Assembly: GCF_020731355.1 (NCBI RefSeq) | Contig: NZ_JAJFZK010000005.1 | Coordinates: 62,001 to 126,000 of the forward strand | Direction: 5' to 3' | DNA from: Bacillus sp. REN16 | GTDB lineage: Bacteria > Bacillota > Bacilli > Bacillales > Bacillaceae_L | Length of the DNA stretch: 64,000 bases | Shown: one piece after another, positions 16,254-24,300 of the stretch | How the letters are laid out: each line of letters begins with the position of its first letter | Position numbering within the stretch: position 1 is the first letter of the stretch | Made by a program: the position numbers and the translations under genes | Notes under the pieces: model-generated | What the model saw: only the letters and a program-made list of their open reading frames with translations | What the model was told of the DNA's origin: nothing | The model's database searches: none

Positions 16254-17267
16254 ATGAAAAGGAAAGTAACGATGCAAGATATTGCAGATAAATTAGGGAT
16301 TTCAAAAAACTCCGTATCCCAAGCTTTAACTGGTAAAGGGGGAGTAAGTGCAGATACCAAAGATCTAGTTGAAAAAACAGCAGCTGAACTTGGGTACGTA
16401 TATAAAGGAAAGAAGCATGTACAACAAGAAATTAAAAATATAACAATCGGATTGATTGCAACTGAATTTGCCTTTTCGATGAAAAGCTTCTTCGGAGAGA
16501 TCTTTTTGTCTGTCGAGCAGAATGCGATACAGAATGATGTCAATCTTCTCATACAATCGATATCAGAAACATCGAAAAAAGATCTGATTCTCCCTAGTTT
16601 TATTGAAGAAAATAGAGTGGACGGCATTATCATTGTATCTCACATCAGTTTAGATTATATAAACAAGGTCATTTCAACTGGTATTCCGACTGTATTAATC
16701 GATCATCACCATCCCTTGATACATGCGGATGCTATCTTGACCAATAATAGGTTTGGAGCATATTCGGCAACGAAACACCTTATTGACTTAGGTCATAGAG
16801 AAATCGCGTTTGTAGGAAATGTTGACTTTTCTCCAAGTTATTATGAACGAATGGAAGGTTATTTGTTAGCGTTAAAGGACGCAAATATCAATCCTAAAGA
16901 TGAATTCATGTTTCTTAAGGCAAAAGAGGAAAACGGTGTCATTGATCAATATATAAGATCACTAAAAAACATTCCAAGCGCTTGGCTATGTGTCAATGAT
17001 GGATTGGGTTTTATGGTTAGTTCAACTCTAAAGAATTTAGGGTTCAAAATACCAGAACATGTTTCGGTTTGTAATTTTGATAATGGTCAATTATCTCAAG
17101 TATCCGATCCGCCACTAACAACGATGGCAATCGATCTAAAAATGTATGGCTCAAATGCATTTAAACAACTATTATGGAGAATCGATCATCCAAATGAGCC
17201 TGTCCAAGAAATATTATTTCCGGCTAATTTAATCAAAAGAGGCTCTACGGGTGAATTTAAGATTTAG
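16254..17267 (+). CDS. LacI-family regulator of the mannoside locus
   Basis: This 337-residue regulator has an N-terminal LacI helix-turn-helix (TMQDIADKLGISKNSVSQAL, residues 6-25) and a hinge near residue 50. A periplasmic-binding-protein-like effector domain follows (LIDHHHPL, HLIDLGHREIAFVG, SVCNFDNGQ). It is divergent from the ABC/GH130 operon and upstream of manA, so it likely controls both sides. The palindromes at 16210 and 16073 are the presumed sites. The SKNSVSQAL recognition helix is unlike the common STVSRAL, which fits an operator distinct from the others in this window. Confidence 0.92.
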   Translation: MKRKVTMQDIADKLGISKNSVSQALTGKGGVSADTKDLVEKTAAELGYVYKGKKHVQQEIKNITIGLIATEFAFSMKSFFGEIFLSVEQNAIQNDVNLLIQSISETSKKDLILPSFIEENRVDGIIIVSHISLDYINKVISTGIPTVLIDHHHPLIHADAILTNNRFGAYSATKHLIDLGHREIAFVGNVDFSPSYYERMEGYLLALKDANINPKDEFMFLKAKEENGVIDQYIRSLKNIPSAWLCVNDGLGFMVSSTLKNLGFKIPEHVSVCNFDNGQLSQVSDPPLTTMAIDLKMYGSNAFKQLLWRIDHPNEPVQEILFPANLIKRGSTGEFKI

Positions 17268-17280
17268 GGTCAAGGGTTAT

Positions 17281-17330
17281 TGGGGCAAAGTCGCGGGCCA
17301 GAAGGACTGGTCCCTTGTCCCAGTCAGTAG
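17281..17330. repeat. Degenerate REP-like repeat
   Basis: After the LacI stop codon the text aaggactggtcccttgtccc resembles the inverted REP sequence (aaccgtcccttgttt). It can fold with ggccagaagg. This is a weak, diverged copy. Confidence 0.3.
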
Positions 17331-17425
17331 AATAAACTAGAATAAAGCATGGCAGTATGAGTGAAATGAAATTCACTATTACATCTATTAAATAACCAAT
17401 GTAATTGATAAAGGAAGTGGCTATT

Positions 17426-18373
17426 GTGAAACAACCGATTTTTTTAACACCACAATTTCAGGAACGAATTTGGGGTGGAACCAAGTTACGTACTGAATTT
17501 GGATATCCAATCGAATCCGACTTAACAGGAGAATGCTGGGCCGTATCTGCCCATCCAAATGGGCAAAGTGTCGTGAAACAAGGTCCATATGAAGGCAAAA
17601 GCCTTGGTGAACTGTGGAAAGAGCAACGTGAGCTATTTGGAAATATGGAAGGTGACGTATTTCCACTTCTAACAAAAATACTCGATGCCAATAATGATTT
17701 ATCCATTCAAGTTCACCCGAATGATGAGTATGCGAACAAACATGAAAATGGTGAACTTGGCAAAACTGAATGCTGGTATGTGATTGATTGTAAAGATGAT
17801 GCTGAAATCATCTATGGTCATACAGCGCAAACGAAAGAGCAATTTATTGAAATGATTGAGAATGGAGAATGGAACCAACTATTAAGTAGAGTAAAGGTGA
17901 AGCCGGGCGACTTCTTTTATGTCCCTAGTGGAACGATTCACGCACTTTGTTCCGGAGTTCTTATCTTAGAAACGCAGCAAAGCTCTGACACAACCTATCG
18001 TGTATATGACTATGACCGAGCCGATCAAAGTGGAAATAAACGGGAGTTACATATTCAAAAATCGATTGATGTGACTACCATTCCCCATGAAGATGCAAGG
18101 GTAATGCCAATCGTCGAGCAAATCCAGGGTGCGACGATTACAACTTTTGTTAAAGAACATTACTTTTCTGTGTATAAATGGGACATTAAGGATACTGCAT
18201 CTTTCCAACAAGACAAGCCATTTTTAATTTGCAGTGTTTTAAAAGGAGCAGGTGAGATTGCTACCGAAGAAGGAAGCTTCTCGATCGAAAAAGGCAGCCA
18301 CTTTATCTTACCTGCCGAATTAGGCGACTTCAAAATTAAAGGAAATGTTGAATTAATCGTTTCTCATCCATGA
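17426..18373 (+). CDS. manA: Mannose-6-phosphate isomerase, class I
   Basis: This 315-residue Zn-dependent enzyme interconverts mannose-6-phosphate and fructose-6-phosphate in the cytoplasm. It matches Bacillus ManA closely: FLTPQFQERIWGG at the N-terminus, TGECWAVSAHPNG, SIQVHPNDEYA (metal-binding His), LGKTECWYVIDC, and PSGTIHALCSG with ETQQSSD. The frame is open to a TTG at 17405, but GTG 17426 lies properly after aaaggaag and gives the usual start (MKQPIFLTP). It feeds mannose released by GH2 and GH130 into glycolysis once a kinase has acted. Confidence 0.95.
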   Translation: MKQPIFLTPQFQERIWGGTKLRTEFGYPIESDLTGECWAVSAHPNGQSVVKQGPYEGKSLGELWKEQRELFGNMEGDVFPLLTKILDANNDLSIQVHPNDEYANKHENGELGKTECWYVIDCKDDAEIIYGHTAQTKEQFIEMIENGEWNQLLSRVKVKPGDFFYVPSGTIHALCSGVLILETQQSSDTTYRVYDYDRADQSGNKRELHIQKSIDVTTIPHEDARVMPIVEQIQGATITTFVKEHYFSVYKWDIKDTASFQQDKPFLICSVLKGAGEIATEEGSFSIEKGSHFILPAELGDFKIKGNVELIVSHP

Positions 18374-18385
18374 GTGAGAGAATAA

Positions 18386-18428
18386 CGTTGGGGGCAGTGG
18401 GACAGGGAATCTGTTCCTTTTTCCCTTA
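18386..18428 (+). terminator. Degenerate REP-like hairpin after manA
   Basis: The sequence ggacag (18399-18404 region) pairs with ctgttcc across ggaat, and is followed by a T-run and CCC. It resembles the REP family hairpins and may end manA transcripts partly. Confidence 0.35.
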
Positions 18429-18445
18429 AAAGGAGGAAGACAAAA

Positions 18446-18848
18446 ATGAACATAAAGAGAAGTGTAAAAAATCCTCTCATTACACCGCAAGATGTAAAAC
18501 CCTCACGTCCTGATTTTACGATTGAATGCGTTTTCAATGCGGATGTTGCACGATATGAAGATGAAGTTATTTTACTAATGCGCATTGCAGAACGCCCTGT
18601 TCAAACAAATCCTGAAGTCTGTATTACTTGATTTAGAGGACCCTAACAAGATCTTAGCCAAAACAAAGGAACCAATTCTTGTTCCTGAAGTACCATATGA
18701 ACTAGAAGGATTCTTTGGAAACGTAGTCTTTACATGTGGTGTATTATTTGAAGATCATATTGTGAAAATCTATTATGGTCGTGCTGATAACGTCATGGCA
18801 CTAGCAGAAGTTCATATTGATGAAATCTACCGAGCGTTAAATATCTAA
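18446..18848 (+). pseudogene. GH130 phosphorylase pseudogene with large internal deletion
   Basis: The first part (18446 to about 18615) encodes residues 1-57 of a GH130 protein (NPLITPQDVKP, ECVFNADVARYEDEVILLMRIAERP). The last part (about 18618-18848) encodes the C-terminus (VLLDLEDPNKI, YELEGFFGNVVFTCG) in a different frame. Compared with the intact paralog at 8045-9097, about 220 residues are missing, including the catalytic EDPR segment. The deletion junction lies near 18608-18630, and the first frame runs into a TGA at 18629-18631. The ribosome binding site (aaaggaggaag) is intact. The product cannot be active. Confidence 0.9.
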
Positions 18849-18906
18849 TTCTACCATTTTTAGAATATATGAATGATAGGTAACTAAGAGAAAAGGATGA
18901 CAACCG

Positions 18907-21414
18907 ATGAAATTAACACAAAATTGGAAAATTCAGCATTTTAATCGGGGACAAGAACGTGATTTAGCAATTGCTGCTCCAGACTATATTGATCATTTTT
19001 GGATGTCTGCGAACGTACCTGGTGATGTACATTCTACTTTAATTCAAAAGGGATTAATCGATAACCCGTTTTTCGGGCATAATGACTTAAAATCAAAATG
19101 GGTTTCGGAGAAGATTTGGTGGTACCGGACAGAGTTTCACTATGATAAGAAAAGTCTACAAACGGATGAGCGCTTAGAATTAATTTTTGAGGGACTCGAT
19201 ACGTACGCAACGATCTATCTAAATGGATGTGAAATTGCTTCCACCGAAAATATGTTTATCCCACATACATTTGATGTGACTAGAGAAGTTGTCGATGGAA
19301 AAAATATCATTGCGGTTAAATTTGAAGTTGTAGCTGATGTATTAAAGGAAAAAGAAAAGAATTACTGGGCTGGCTACGGGAAAGATCGAATTTGGGCACG
19401 TAAAGCTCAGTACCATTTTGGCTGGGATTGGGGCCCACAAATCGTAACTGCAGGTATTTGGAAGGATGTTCGTCTCGAAACTAGAAAAATCGCTAAGATC
19501 GATAGTGTGTTTGCGAGAACGGTAGAAATAACGAATGACAAAGCGATTATTGAAATTGATGTAGATACAAGGACATATGTCCGCAATAAACCTTTATCGG
19601 TCAACGTGAAGTTCTATGATGGCGATATGGAAATCATGAAAACAGTACAGGTTCAGAAGAATCATGTGAATTTTATAATAGAGCTTGAAAATCCTAAGCT
19701 ATGGTGGACACATGATTTAGGCACACCTCATCTTTATACCCTTGATGTGGAACTCGAGTGCGAAGGTGAGGTTATAGATTCAGACACAACCGATGTTGGT
19801 GTTCGTACCATTGAGGTTATGCAAAAGGATGCAGAAGGCAATAACCGTTTTACATTTGTGTTGAATGGTGTTGAAATCTTTGCGAAAGGTGCCAACTGGA
19901 TTCCAATTGATAGTTTTATAGGGTCTACTCCGGATTCAAGATACAGCCAGCTCTTAACTCAAGCAAAAGAAGCCCATATGAACATGGTTCGTATTTGGGG
20001 CGGCGGAATCTATGAAAGAGAGATTTTTTATCAGGATTGTAATCGACTTGGTATTCTCGTATGGCAGGATTTCATGTTTGCCTGTGCCTTGTACCCGGAT
20101 TACAACTATAACTATATGGAAAATGTGCGAAAAGAAATCACTTGTGCAATAAAAATGCTACGTAATCACCCGTCGATTGCTTTGTGGTGTGGAAACAATG
20201 AAAATGATTGGCTCTATGAGGTCGAATTTACGGCAGGAAACATCGATACTCCATTTTATGGAGAAAAGATCTATCATGAGCTGATACCGGAATTGTTAGA
20301 TGAGCTGGATACTAGTCGTCTTTATTGGCCTAGCTCCCCATTTGGAGGTAATGACCATGACTCACAAGAAGTAGGCGATCGTCATAACTGGCAGGTATGG
20401 CATGGAAATGTCGAGCCACGAAAGTTTGGAGAGAACTTAGGTCAGGATTATAGTGTTGAAGGTGTGTCTTTTAAAAATTATAAAAAGGATTTTACCCGTT
20501 TTAGCAGTGAATTTGGCATGCATGCATCTGCTAACAGATTTACGTTAGAAGATAATCTTCCAGAGGGAACCTTTTATTGGGGCAGTGATGAAATGTCCTA
20601 TCGCAACAAGGACTATCATCACCAAAAAGGAATTATGCTAATGGAAGGCTACACAGGGATTCCAACAGATATTGAGGAGTACATGAATTTTTCAATGCTT
20701 ACTCAGGCTGAAGGATTGAAGTGCGGAATTGAGCATTATCGTCGAAATAAGCCATTTACAAGCGGGTCCCTAATTTGGCAATTAAATGATTGCTGGCCTG
20801 GCACAAGCTGGTCAATGATTGATTATTACCAGCTTCCAAAAGCATCCTATTTTTACGCTAAGAAATTCTTCCATCCGCTTTTATTAACGATTGACCACGA
20901 TCCAGGAAGTGATCTTCATATTTGGGTAGTCAATGATTTACTAGAGACATATACGGATGTACTAGAGGTAAAGGTTGAAAGCATTAGTGGGGAAGAATTG
21001 TTCACAACAACCATACCTGTTGAGGTTAAGGGAAATGCTTCGGTTAAGATAACAAGTTTTACAGAGGAAGAGGTATTAAATGGTTTTCCGGCAAATGAGG
21101 TTGTGGTGCGTCTATCTTCTATTGAAGGTAAGGCACAACAAAATGTGTATTATTTAAGAGACCATAAAGATTTGGCACTGCCCCAGGCTCAACTTGAGAC
21201 AGCAGTCGATAAGGAAAATCAAACGGTTACCGTAAGTACAGACCATCACGCGAGGATGGTAAAGCTAGAGATTCCAGCAAAGAAAATTCATTTTAGTGAT
21301 AATTTCTTTGACTTATTGCCAAATGAAACCAAGACAATTGAAATTGGTCACCTTGAAGGTGAAAAAGTCGATCTTAGAAAATTACGTGTTTCAGCAATAA
21401 ATTCGGTACATTAG
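18907..21414 (+). CDS. GH2 beta-mannosidase
   Basis: This 835-residue enzyme removes terminal beta-mannosyl residues from mannosides. It has no signal peptide and should work inside the cell on imported oligosaccharides. Domain order is sugar-binding domain (1-200), immunoglobulin-like domain, TIM barrel (about 300-620) and C-terminal beta-domains. The catalytic acid/base is E432 in WCGNNEND and the nucleophile is E535 in SSEFGMH. MVRIWGGGIYE and LNDCWPGTSWSMIDY are beta-mannosidase signatures. It follows the GH130 pseudogene by 58 bp, in an apparent manA-GH130-GH2 transcript. Confidence 0.93.
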   Translation: MKLTQNWKIQHFNRGQERDLAIAAPDYIDHFWMSANVPGDVHSTLIQKGLIDNPFFGHNDLKSKWVSEKIWWYRTEFHYDKKSLQTDERLELIFEGLDTYATIYLNGCEIASTENMFIPHTFDVTREVVDGKNIIAVKFEVVADVLKEKEKNYWAGYGKDRIWARKAQYHFGWDWGPQIVTAGIWKDVRLETRKIAKIDSVFARTVEITNDKAIIEIDVDTRTYVRNKPLSVNVKFYDGDMEIMKTVQVQKNHVNFIIELENPKLWWTHDLGTPHLYTLDVELECEGEVIDSDTTDVGVRTIEVMQKDAEGNNRFTFVLNGVEIFAKGANWIPIDSFIGSTPDSRYSQLLTQAKEAHMNMVRIWGGGIYEREIFYQDCNRLGILVWQDFMFACALYPDYNYNYMENVRKEITCAIKMLRNHPSIALWCGNNENDWLYEVEFTAGNIDTPFYGEKIYHELIPELLDELDTSRLYWPSSPFGGNDHDSQEVGDRHNWQVWHGNVEPRKFGENLGQDYSVEGVSFKNYKKDFTRFSSEFGMHASANRFTLEDNLPEGTFYWGSDEMSYRNKDYHHQKGIMLMEGYTGIPTDIEEYMNFSMLTQAEGLKCGIEHYRRNKPFTSGSLIWQLNDCWPGTSWSMIDYYQLPKASYFYAKKFFHPLLLTIDHDPGSDLHIWVVNDLLETYTDVLEVKVESISGEELFTTTIPVEVKGNASVKITSFTEEEVLNGFPANEVVVRLSSIEGKAQQNVYYLRDHKDLALPQAQLETAVDKENQTVTVSTDHHARMVKLEIPAKKIHFSDNFFDLLPNETKTIEIGHLEGEKVDLRKLRVSAINSVH

Positions 21415-21449
21415 TGTGAAGAAAAGTATGAAAGCAGCTTTAAAAACAG

Positions 21450-21540
21450 GAAAACAGGGGGACGGTTCTGCTGTTCGCCTATTTTTTTCCAATAGATAGA
21501 GATACGTTGGGACGGCTCACTGTTCTACTATTTTTCCCCA
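21450..21540 (+). repeat. Two REP-like copies in tandem
   Basis: Copy 1 (21450-21491) carries GGGGGACGGTTCTGCTGTTC, then CGCCTATTTTTTTCCA. Copy 2 (21505-21540) carries GGGACGGCTCACTGTTCTAC, then TATTTTTCCCCA and is more diverged. They lie 35-125 bp after the beta-mannosidase stop codon. Confidence 0.75.
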
Positions 21541-21551
21541 TCATGGATTAA

Positions 21552-21670
21552 ATGCGCCTGGCAGCGAGATACTGGGGATATCTCTTTGAATCTTGTATTT
21601 AAAGCAAAAGCAATGGTGAAGAAAGAGGGCTTCCATATACTAGGAAAACAAGAGAACCGTCCCTTTGTTT
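21552..21670 (+). repeat. Orphan copy of the RAYT 3' end plus inverted REP
   Basis: The text from atgcgcctggcagcgagata through ggggatatctctttgaatct matches the last ~55 bp of the transposase gene at 7811-7867. It is followed by the same linker layout and an inverted REP copy (gagaaccgtccctttgttt, 21652-21670). The rest of the transposase gene is absent. It is a third copy of the unit duplicated at 7817-8046. Confidence 0.75.
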
Positions 21671-21730
21671 ACCCTTTATTTACCTGTTTACACACTTCGT
21701 TCATTTAATAAGAAAGGGGAATTATATATT

Positions 21731-22603
21731 ATGCGAATTGGCGGAATTGAAGCAGGCGGAACAAAATTTGTCTGTGGAGTAGGGAACGAGCATGGAGAGA
21801 TTTACGAAAGGATCACTTTTCCAACGACAAACCCGGAAAAAACTATGGAAAAGGTCATTGCATTTTTTCAAGATAGAGAAATTGAGGCGATCGGAGTCGG
21901 ATCGTTTGGACCAATTGATGTAGATAACGCGAGCGAAACATACGGCTATATTACGGAAACGCCAAAGGTGAAGTGGAAAAATTATAATATCGTTGGTGCA
22001 CTAAAAGAACAGTTTCAAGTACCAATTGGGTTTCATACGGATGTAACGGCAGCTGCGCTTGCTGAATCTACTTGGGGCGCAGCGAAAGGCTTGGATAGCT
22101 GTCTTTATATGACAGTGGGAACAGGAATCGGTGTAGGTGCAGTCATAAACGGAAAACCGTTTCAAGGGTTGACCCATCCTGAAATGGGTCATATTTTAGT
22201 TAAGCGTCACCCAAATGATACGTTCGAAGGATTCTGTCCGTATCATGGGGACTGCCTGGAAGGGCTAGCTGCGGGACCAGCACTTGAGAAAAGATGGAAC
22301 GAAAAGGGACAGGAATTAACGGACCAACCCGAGGTCTGGGAAATCGAATCGTATTACCTAGCTCAAGCAATAATGAATTATATCCTTGTTTTATCACCGA
22401 AAAAGATTGTTGTCGGTGGAGGCGTTATGAAGCAGGAACATTTATTATCACTCGTCCGGAACCAAGTATTGGAATTGTTAAACGGCTATGTGGCTGTTCC
22501 TGAATTAACTCCGGAAAATATAGATCGTTACATCGTTTCCCCAGGACTTGGCGACAATGCTGGGCTTGCAGGGGCGATTGCGCTTGGGGTGGAAGGAAAA
22601 TAA
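21731..22603 (+). CDS. gmuE: ROK-family fructokinase/mannokinase (GmuE-like)
   Basis: This 290-residue ROK sugar kinase phosphorylates fructose and probably mannose at C6. It resembles Bacillus subtilis GmuE (YdhR) through most of its length. Visible features are the ATP-binding GGIEAGGTKFVCGVG at the N-terminus, VGTGIGVGAVI, and the zinc motif with His and Cys in PEMGHILVKRHPND and FCPYHGDCLEGLAAGPA. The frame is open to 21665, but aaaggggaatta precedes ATG 21731, which starts the conserved GGIEAGGTK. With manA it would convert free mannose to fructose-6-phosphate. Confidence 0.9.
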   Translation: MRIGGIEAGGTKFVCGVGNEHGEIYERITFPTTNPEKTMEKVIAFFQDREIEAIGVGSFGPIDVDNASETYGYITETPKVKWKNYNIVGALKEQFQVPIGFHTDVTAAALAESTWGAAKGLDSCLYMTVGTGIGVGAVINGKPFQGLTHPEMGHILVKRHPNDTFEGFCPYHGDCLEGLAAGPALEKRWNEKGQELTDQPEVWEIESYYLAQAIMNYILVLSPKKIVVGGGVMKQEHLLSLVRNQVLELLNGYVAVPELTPENIDRYIVSPGLGDNAGLAGAIALGVEGK

Positions 22604-22616
22604 TAAGTATTAGTGG

Positions 22617-22644
22617 CTCCCCGTGGATGTTGGGGAGTTTTTTT
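22617..22644 (+). terminator. Intrinsic terminator after gmuE
   Basis: The arms ctcccc (22617-22622) and ggggag (22632-22637) flank a 9-nt loop. Seven T residues follow. Confidence 0.85.
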
Positions 22645-22810
22645 GATAGGACGGAGGGAAAGGTAAAGTATCTTAGAGAGGAACGGTTACGTTTAATATG
22701 GAAGAATTGCTCTCCAAACTAGTTGGCTTTGCCAAATTCACTAAAAAAACTGACACAATTTTAAATATTTTTAAATTTTCCATTGCGTAATTAAGAATGA
22801 TTACCTATAA

Positions 22811-22824
22811 TGAAAGCGTAATCA
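22811..22824. promoter_or_regulatory. cre-like site
   Basis: TGAAAGCGTAATCA matches the cre consensus TGWAANCGNTNWCA in 13 of 14 positions. It sits 4 bp upstream of the first operator of the following LacI locus, in the 490-bp gene-free region 22645-23130. Confidence 0.5.
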
Positions 22825-22828
22825 TTAA

Positions 22829-22842
22829 TTAAACCGGTTTTT
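22829..22842. promoter_or_regulatory. LacI operator candidate 1 (AAACCGGTTT core)
   Basis: TTAAACCGGTTTTT differs at two positions from the perfect palindrome at 23088-23101. It contains the 10-bp palindrome AAACCGGTTT. Confidence 0.6.
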
Positions 22843-22969
22843 TACAATCTTAATAATGTTTACCAGAATAGTACTGTAGTAATATTTGCTTGTAGACAAG
22901 TGAATTAGAGAAAATTGAACAAAAAGTAAGATAATAATGAGTTGAAGATAGAAAAATTGTACTTAGGAA

Positions 22970-22983
22970 TTAAACCGTTTTAA
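22970..22983. promoter_or_regulatory. LacI operator candidate 2
   Basis: TTAAACCGTTTTAA is a single-base variant of the palindrome at 23088-23101. It lies about midway between the other two copies. Confidence 0.6.
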
Positions 22984-23087
22984 CGATAGTGGCATTTTTA
23001 TTAACAATCCCCCAATAATTAGTAAGTATAGTCATCGAACTGTCACTATATATAGTCGGACTAGGGTGTTTTTTATTTTTATTATTA

Positions 23088-23101
23088 TTAAACCGGTTTA
23101 A
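23088..23101. promoter_or_regulatory. LacI operator candidate 3, perfect palindrome
   Basis: TTAAACCGGTTTAA is a perfect 14-bp palindrome with central CG, 30 bp before the LacI start codon. Three copies at spacings of 141 and 118 bp would suit repression by DNA looping. Confidence 0.7.
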
Positions 23102-23130
23102 CGATTTTAATTCAATGTAAAGGAGTACAT

Positions 23131-24141
23131 ATGGTTACGATAGATGATGTTGCAAGAAAATCAGGGGTCTCAAAGGGGACTGTCTCAAATGTATTTAGTA
23201 AGAAACGCCCAATCAGTGCTGAAGTTACTGAGCGGGTAATAAATGCTGCAAAAGAACTTAACTATGTTCCAAATCATATTGCAAGGAGCCTGGCAATCAA
23301 GAAAACAATGATTATAGGTTTGAAAATGCCGACCTTAGATTTTGAATTAGGTAGCTTTGACTTAAAAGTAATTAATGGGGTTGTAAGAAAATGTACAGAA
23401 AATGGGTATCGTGTTCTCCTTGACAGGAACTTTGAAAATGAAAATTCATCTTTATATTCACGAGATCCAGTAGATGGAGTGATCCTACTAAATCCAAAAG
23501 ATAATGATCCAAGGATTGAGCAATATCAGAATTTTAATCTTCCTTTTGTTTTAATTGGCAGTCCTAGTAAAGATGATGACGAAATAAAGTTTGTTGACAA
23601 TAATAACACTGAAATTGTTAAACAAGTTGGTGAGTATTTAATTGAGAATGGTCACCAAGATATTCTGTTTTTAAATGCAGAAAAGGGTATGACAGTTGCA
23701 GAAGATCGCAAGGTGGGGTTAAGACAAGCTTTTGAAAACTATAATCTTCCGTTTGTGGAGGAAAGTGTTGTTTATAACGATATCGAGAAATATACGAATG
23801 CATCTGACTTTGGGTTTTATAGTTTGTTAGAAGCCTATAAAAATAATAATTTCACAGCTGTTATTGCCGATACGGATCGAGTAGCACTTGGGGTACTGCG
23901 TGCCGCTAGAGAGTTAGGAATAGAGGTACCCGATGACTTGTCTTTAATCGCTCTGAGTAATAGTGAAACTCTTGCGTTAGAAACAACTCCGAAGCTTACA
24001 AGCATTGAACTATTCCCAGAGAGACTTGGGGAGGAAGCTGCAGAAGTATTAATTAATGTATTAACTGAACAGTTGGCACCAAAACAAAAGATGATTCCCG
24101 CGAAATTAGTGATTCGAGATTCCTGCAAAAATCTTAACTAG
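23131..24141 (+). CDS. LacI-family regulator
   Basis: This 336-residue regulator starts with the LacI helix-turn-helix TIDDVARKSGVSKGTVSNVF (residues 3-22) and a typical hinge (YVPNHIARSLAIKKT). A sugar-binding-like effector domain follows. It opens a same-strand locus of an ABC transporter and seven further catabolic genes. The three palindromic sites upstream are its likely operators, so it probably controls itself and the operon behind it. Start ATG 23131 follows aaaggag. The inducer is not known. Confidence 0.92.
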   Translation: MVTIDDVARKSGVSKGTVSNVFSKKRPISAEVTERVINAAKELNYVPNHIARSLAIKKTMIIGLKMPTLDFELGSFDLKVINGVVRKCTENGYRVLLDRNFENENSSLYSRDPVDGVILLNPKDNDPRIEQYQNFNLPFVLIGSPSKDDDEIKFVDNNNTEIVKQVGEYLIENGHQDILFLNAEKGMTVAEDRKVGLRQAFENYNLPFVEESVVYNDIEKYTNASDFGFYSLLEAYKNNNFTAVIADTDRVALGVLRAARELGIEVPDDLSLIALSNSETLALETTPKLTSIELFPERLGEEAAEVLINVLTEQLAPKQKMIPAKLVIRDSCKNLN

Positions 24142-24147
24142 GTAGAA

Positions 24148-24188
24148 AGTAACATTTAAATCTATATAACTGAAGGGGGGGATGTTAC
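24148..24188. other. Inverted repeat upstream of the binding-protein gene
   Basis: The arms gtaacat (24149-24155) and atgttac (24182-24188) flank a 26-nt loop, just after the LacI gene and 110 bp before the ABC operon. No T-run follows, so it is not a normal terminator. It could be a leader structure. Confidence 0.3.
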
Positions 24189-24300
24189 CTTCTGAGACCA
24201 TCCTGTTAAGGGTTGATATGACTGCACAGAATAGACACATTGAGAACGTCTGCTATGCCGATTAATAATGAGATTTTTCAGGTAAAGAGGAGGTAAAATA

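Noticed and set aside
18585-18848. Independent 87-residue gene
   Set aside because: The start has no ribosome binding site and the sequence is the C-terminus of GH130, so it belongs to the pseudogene.
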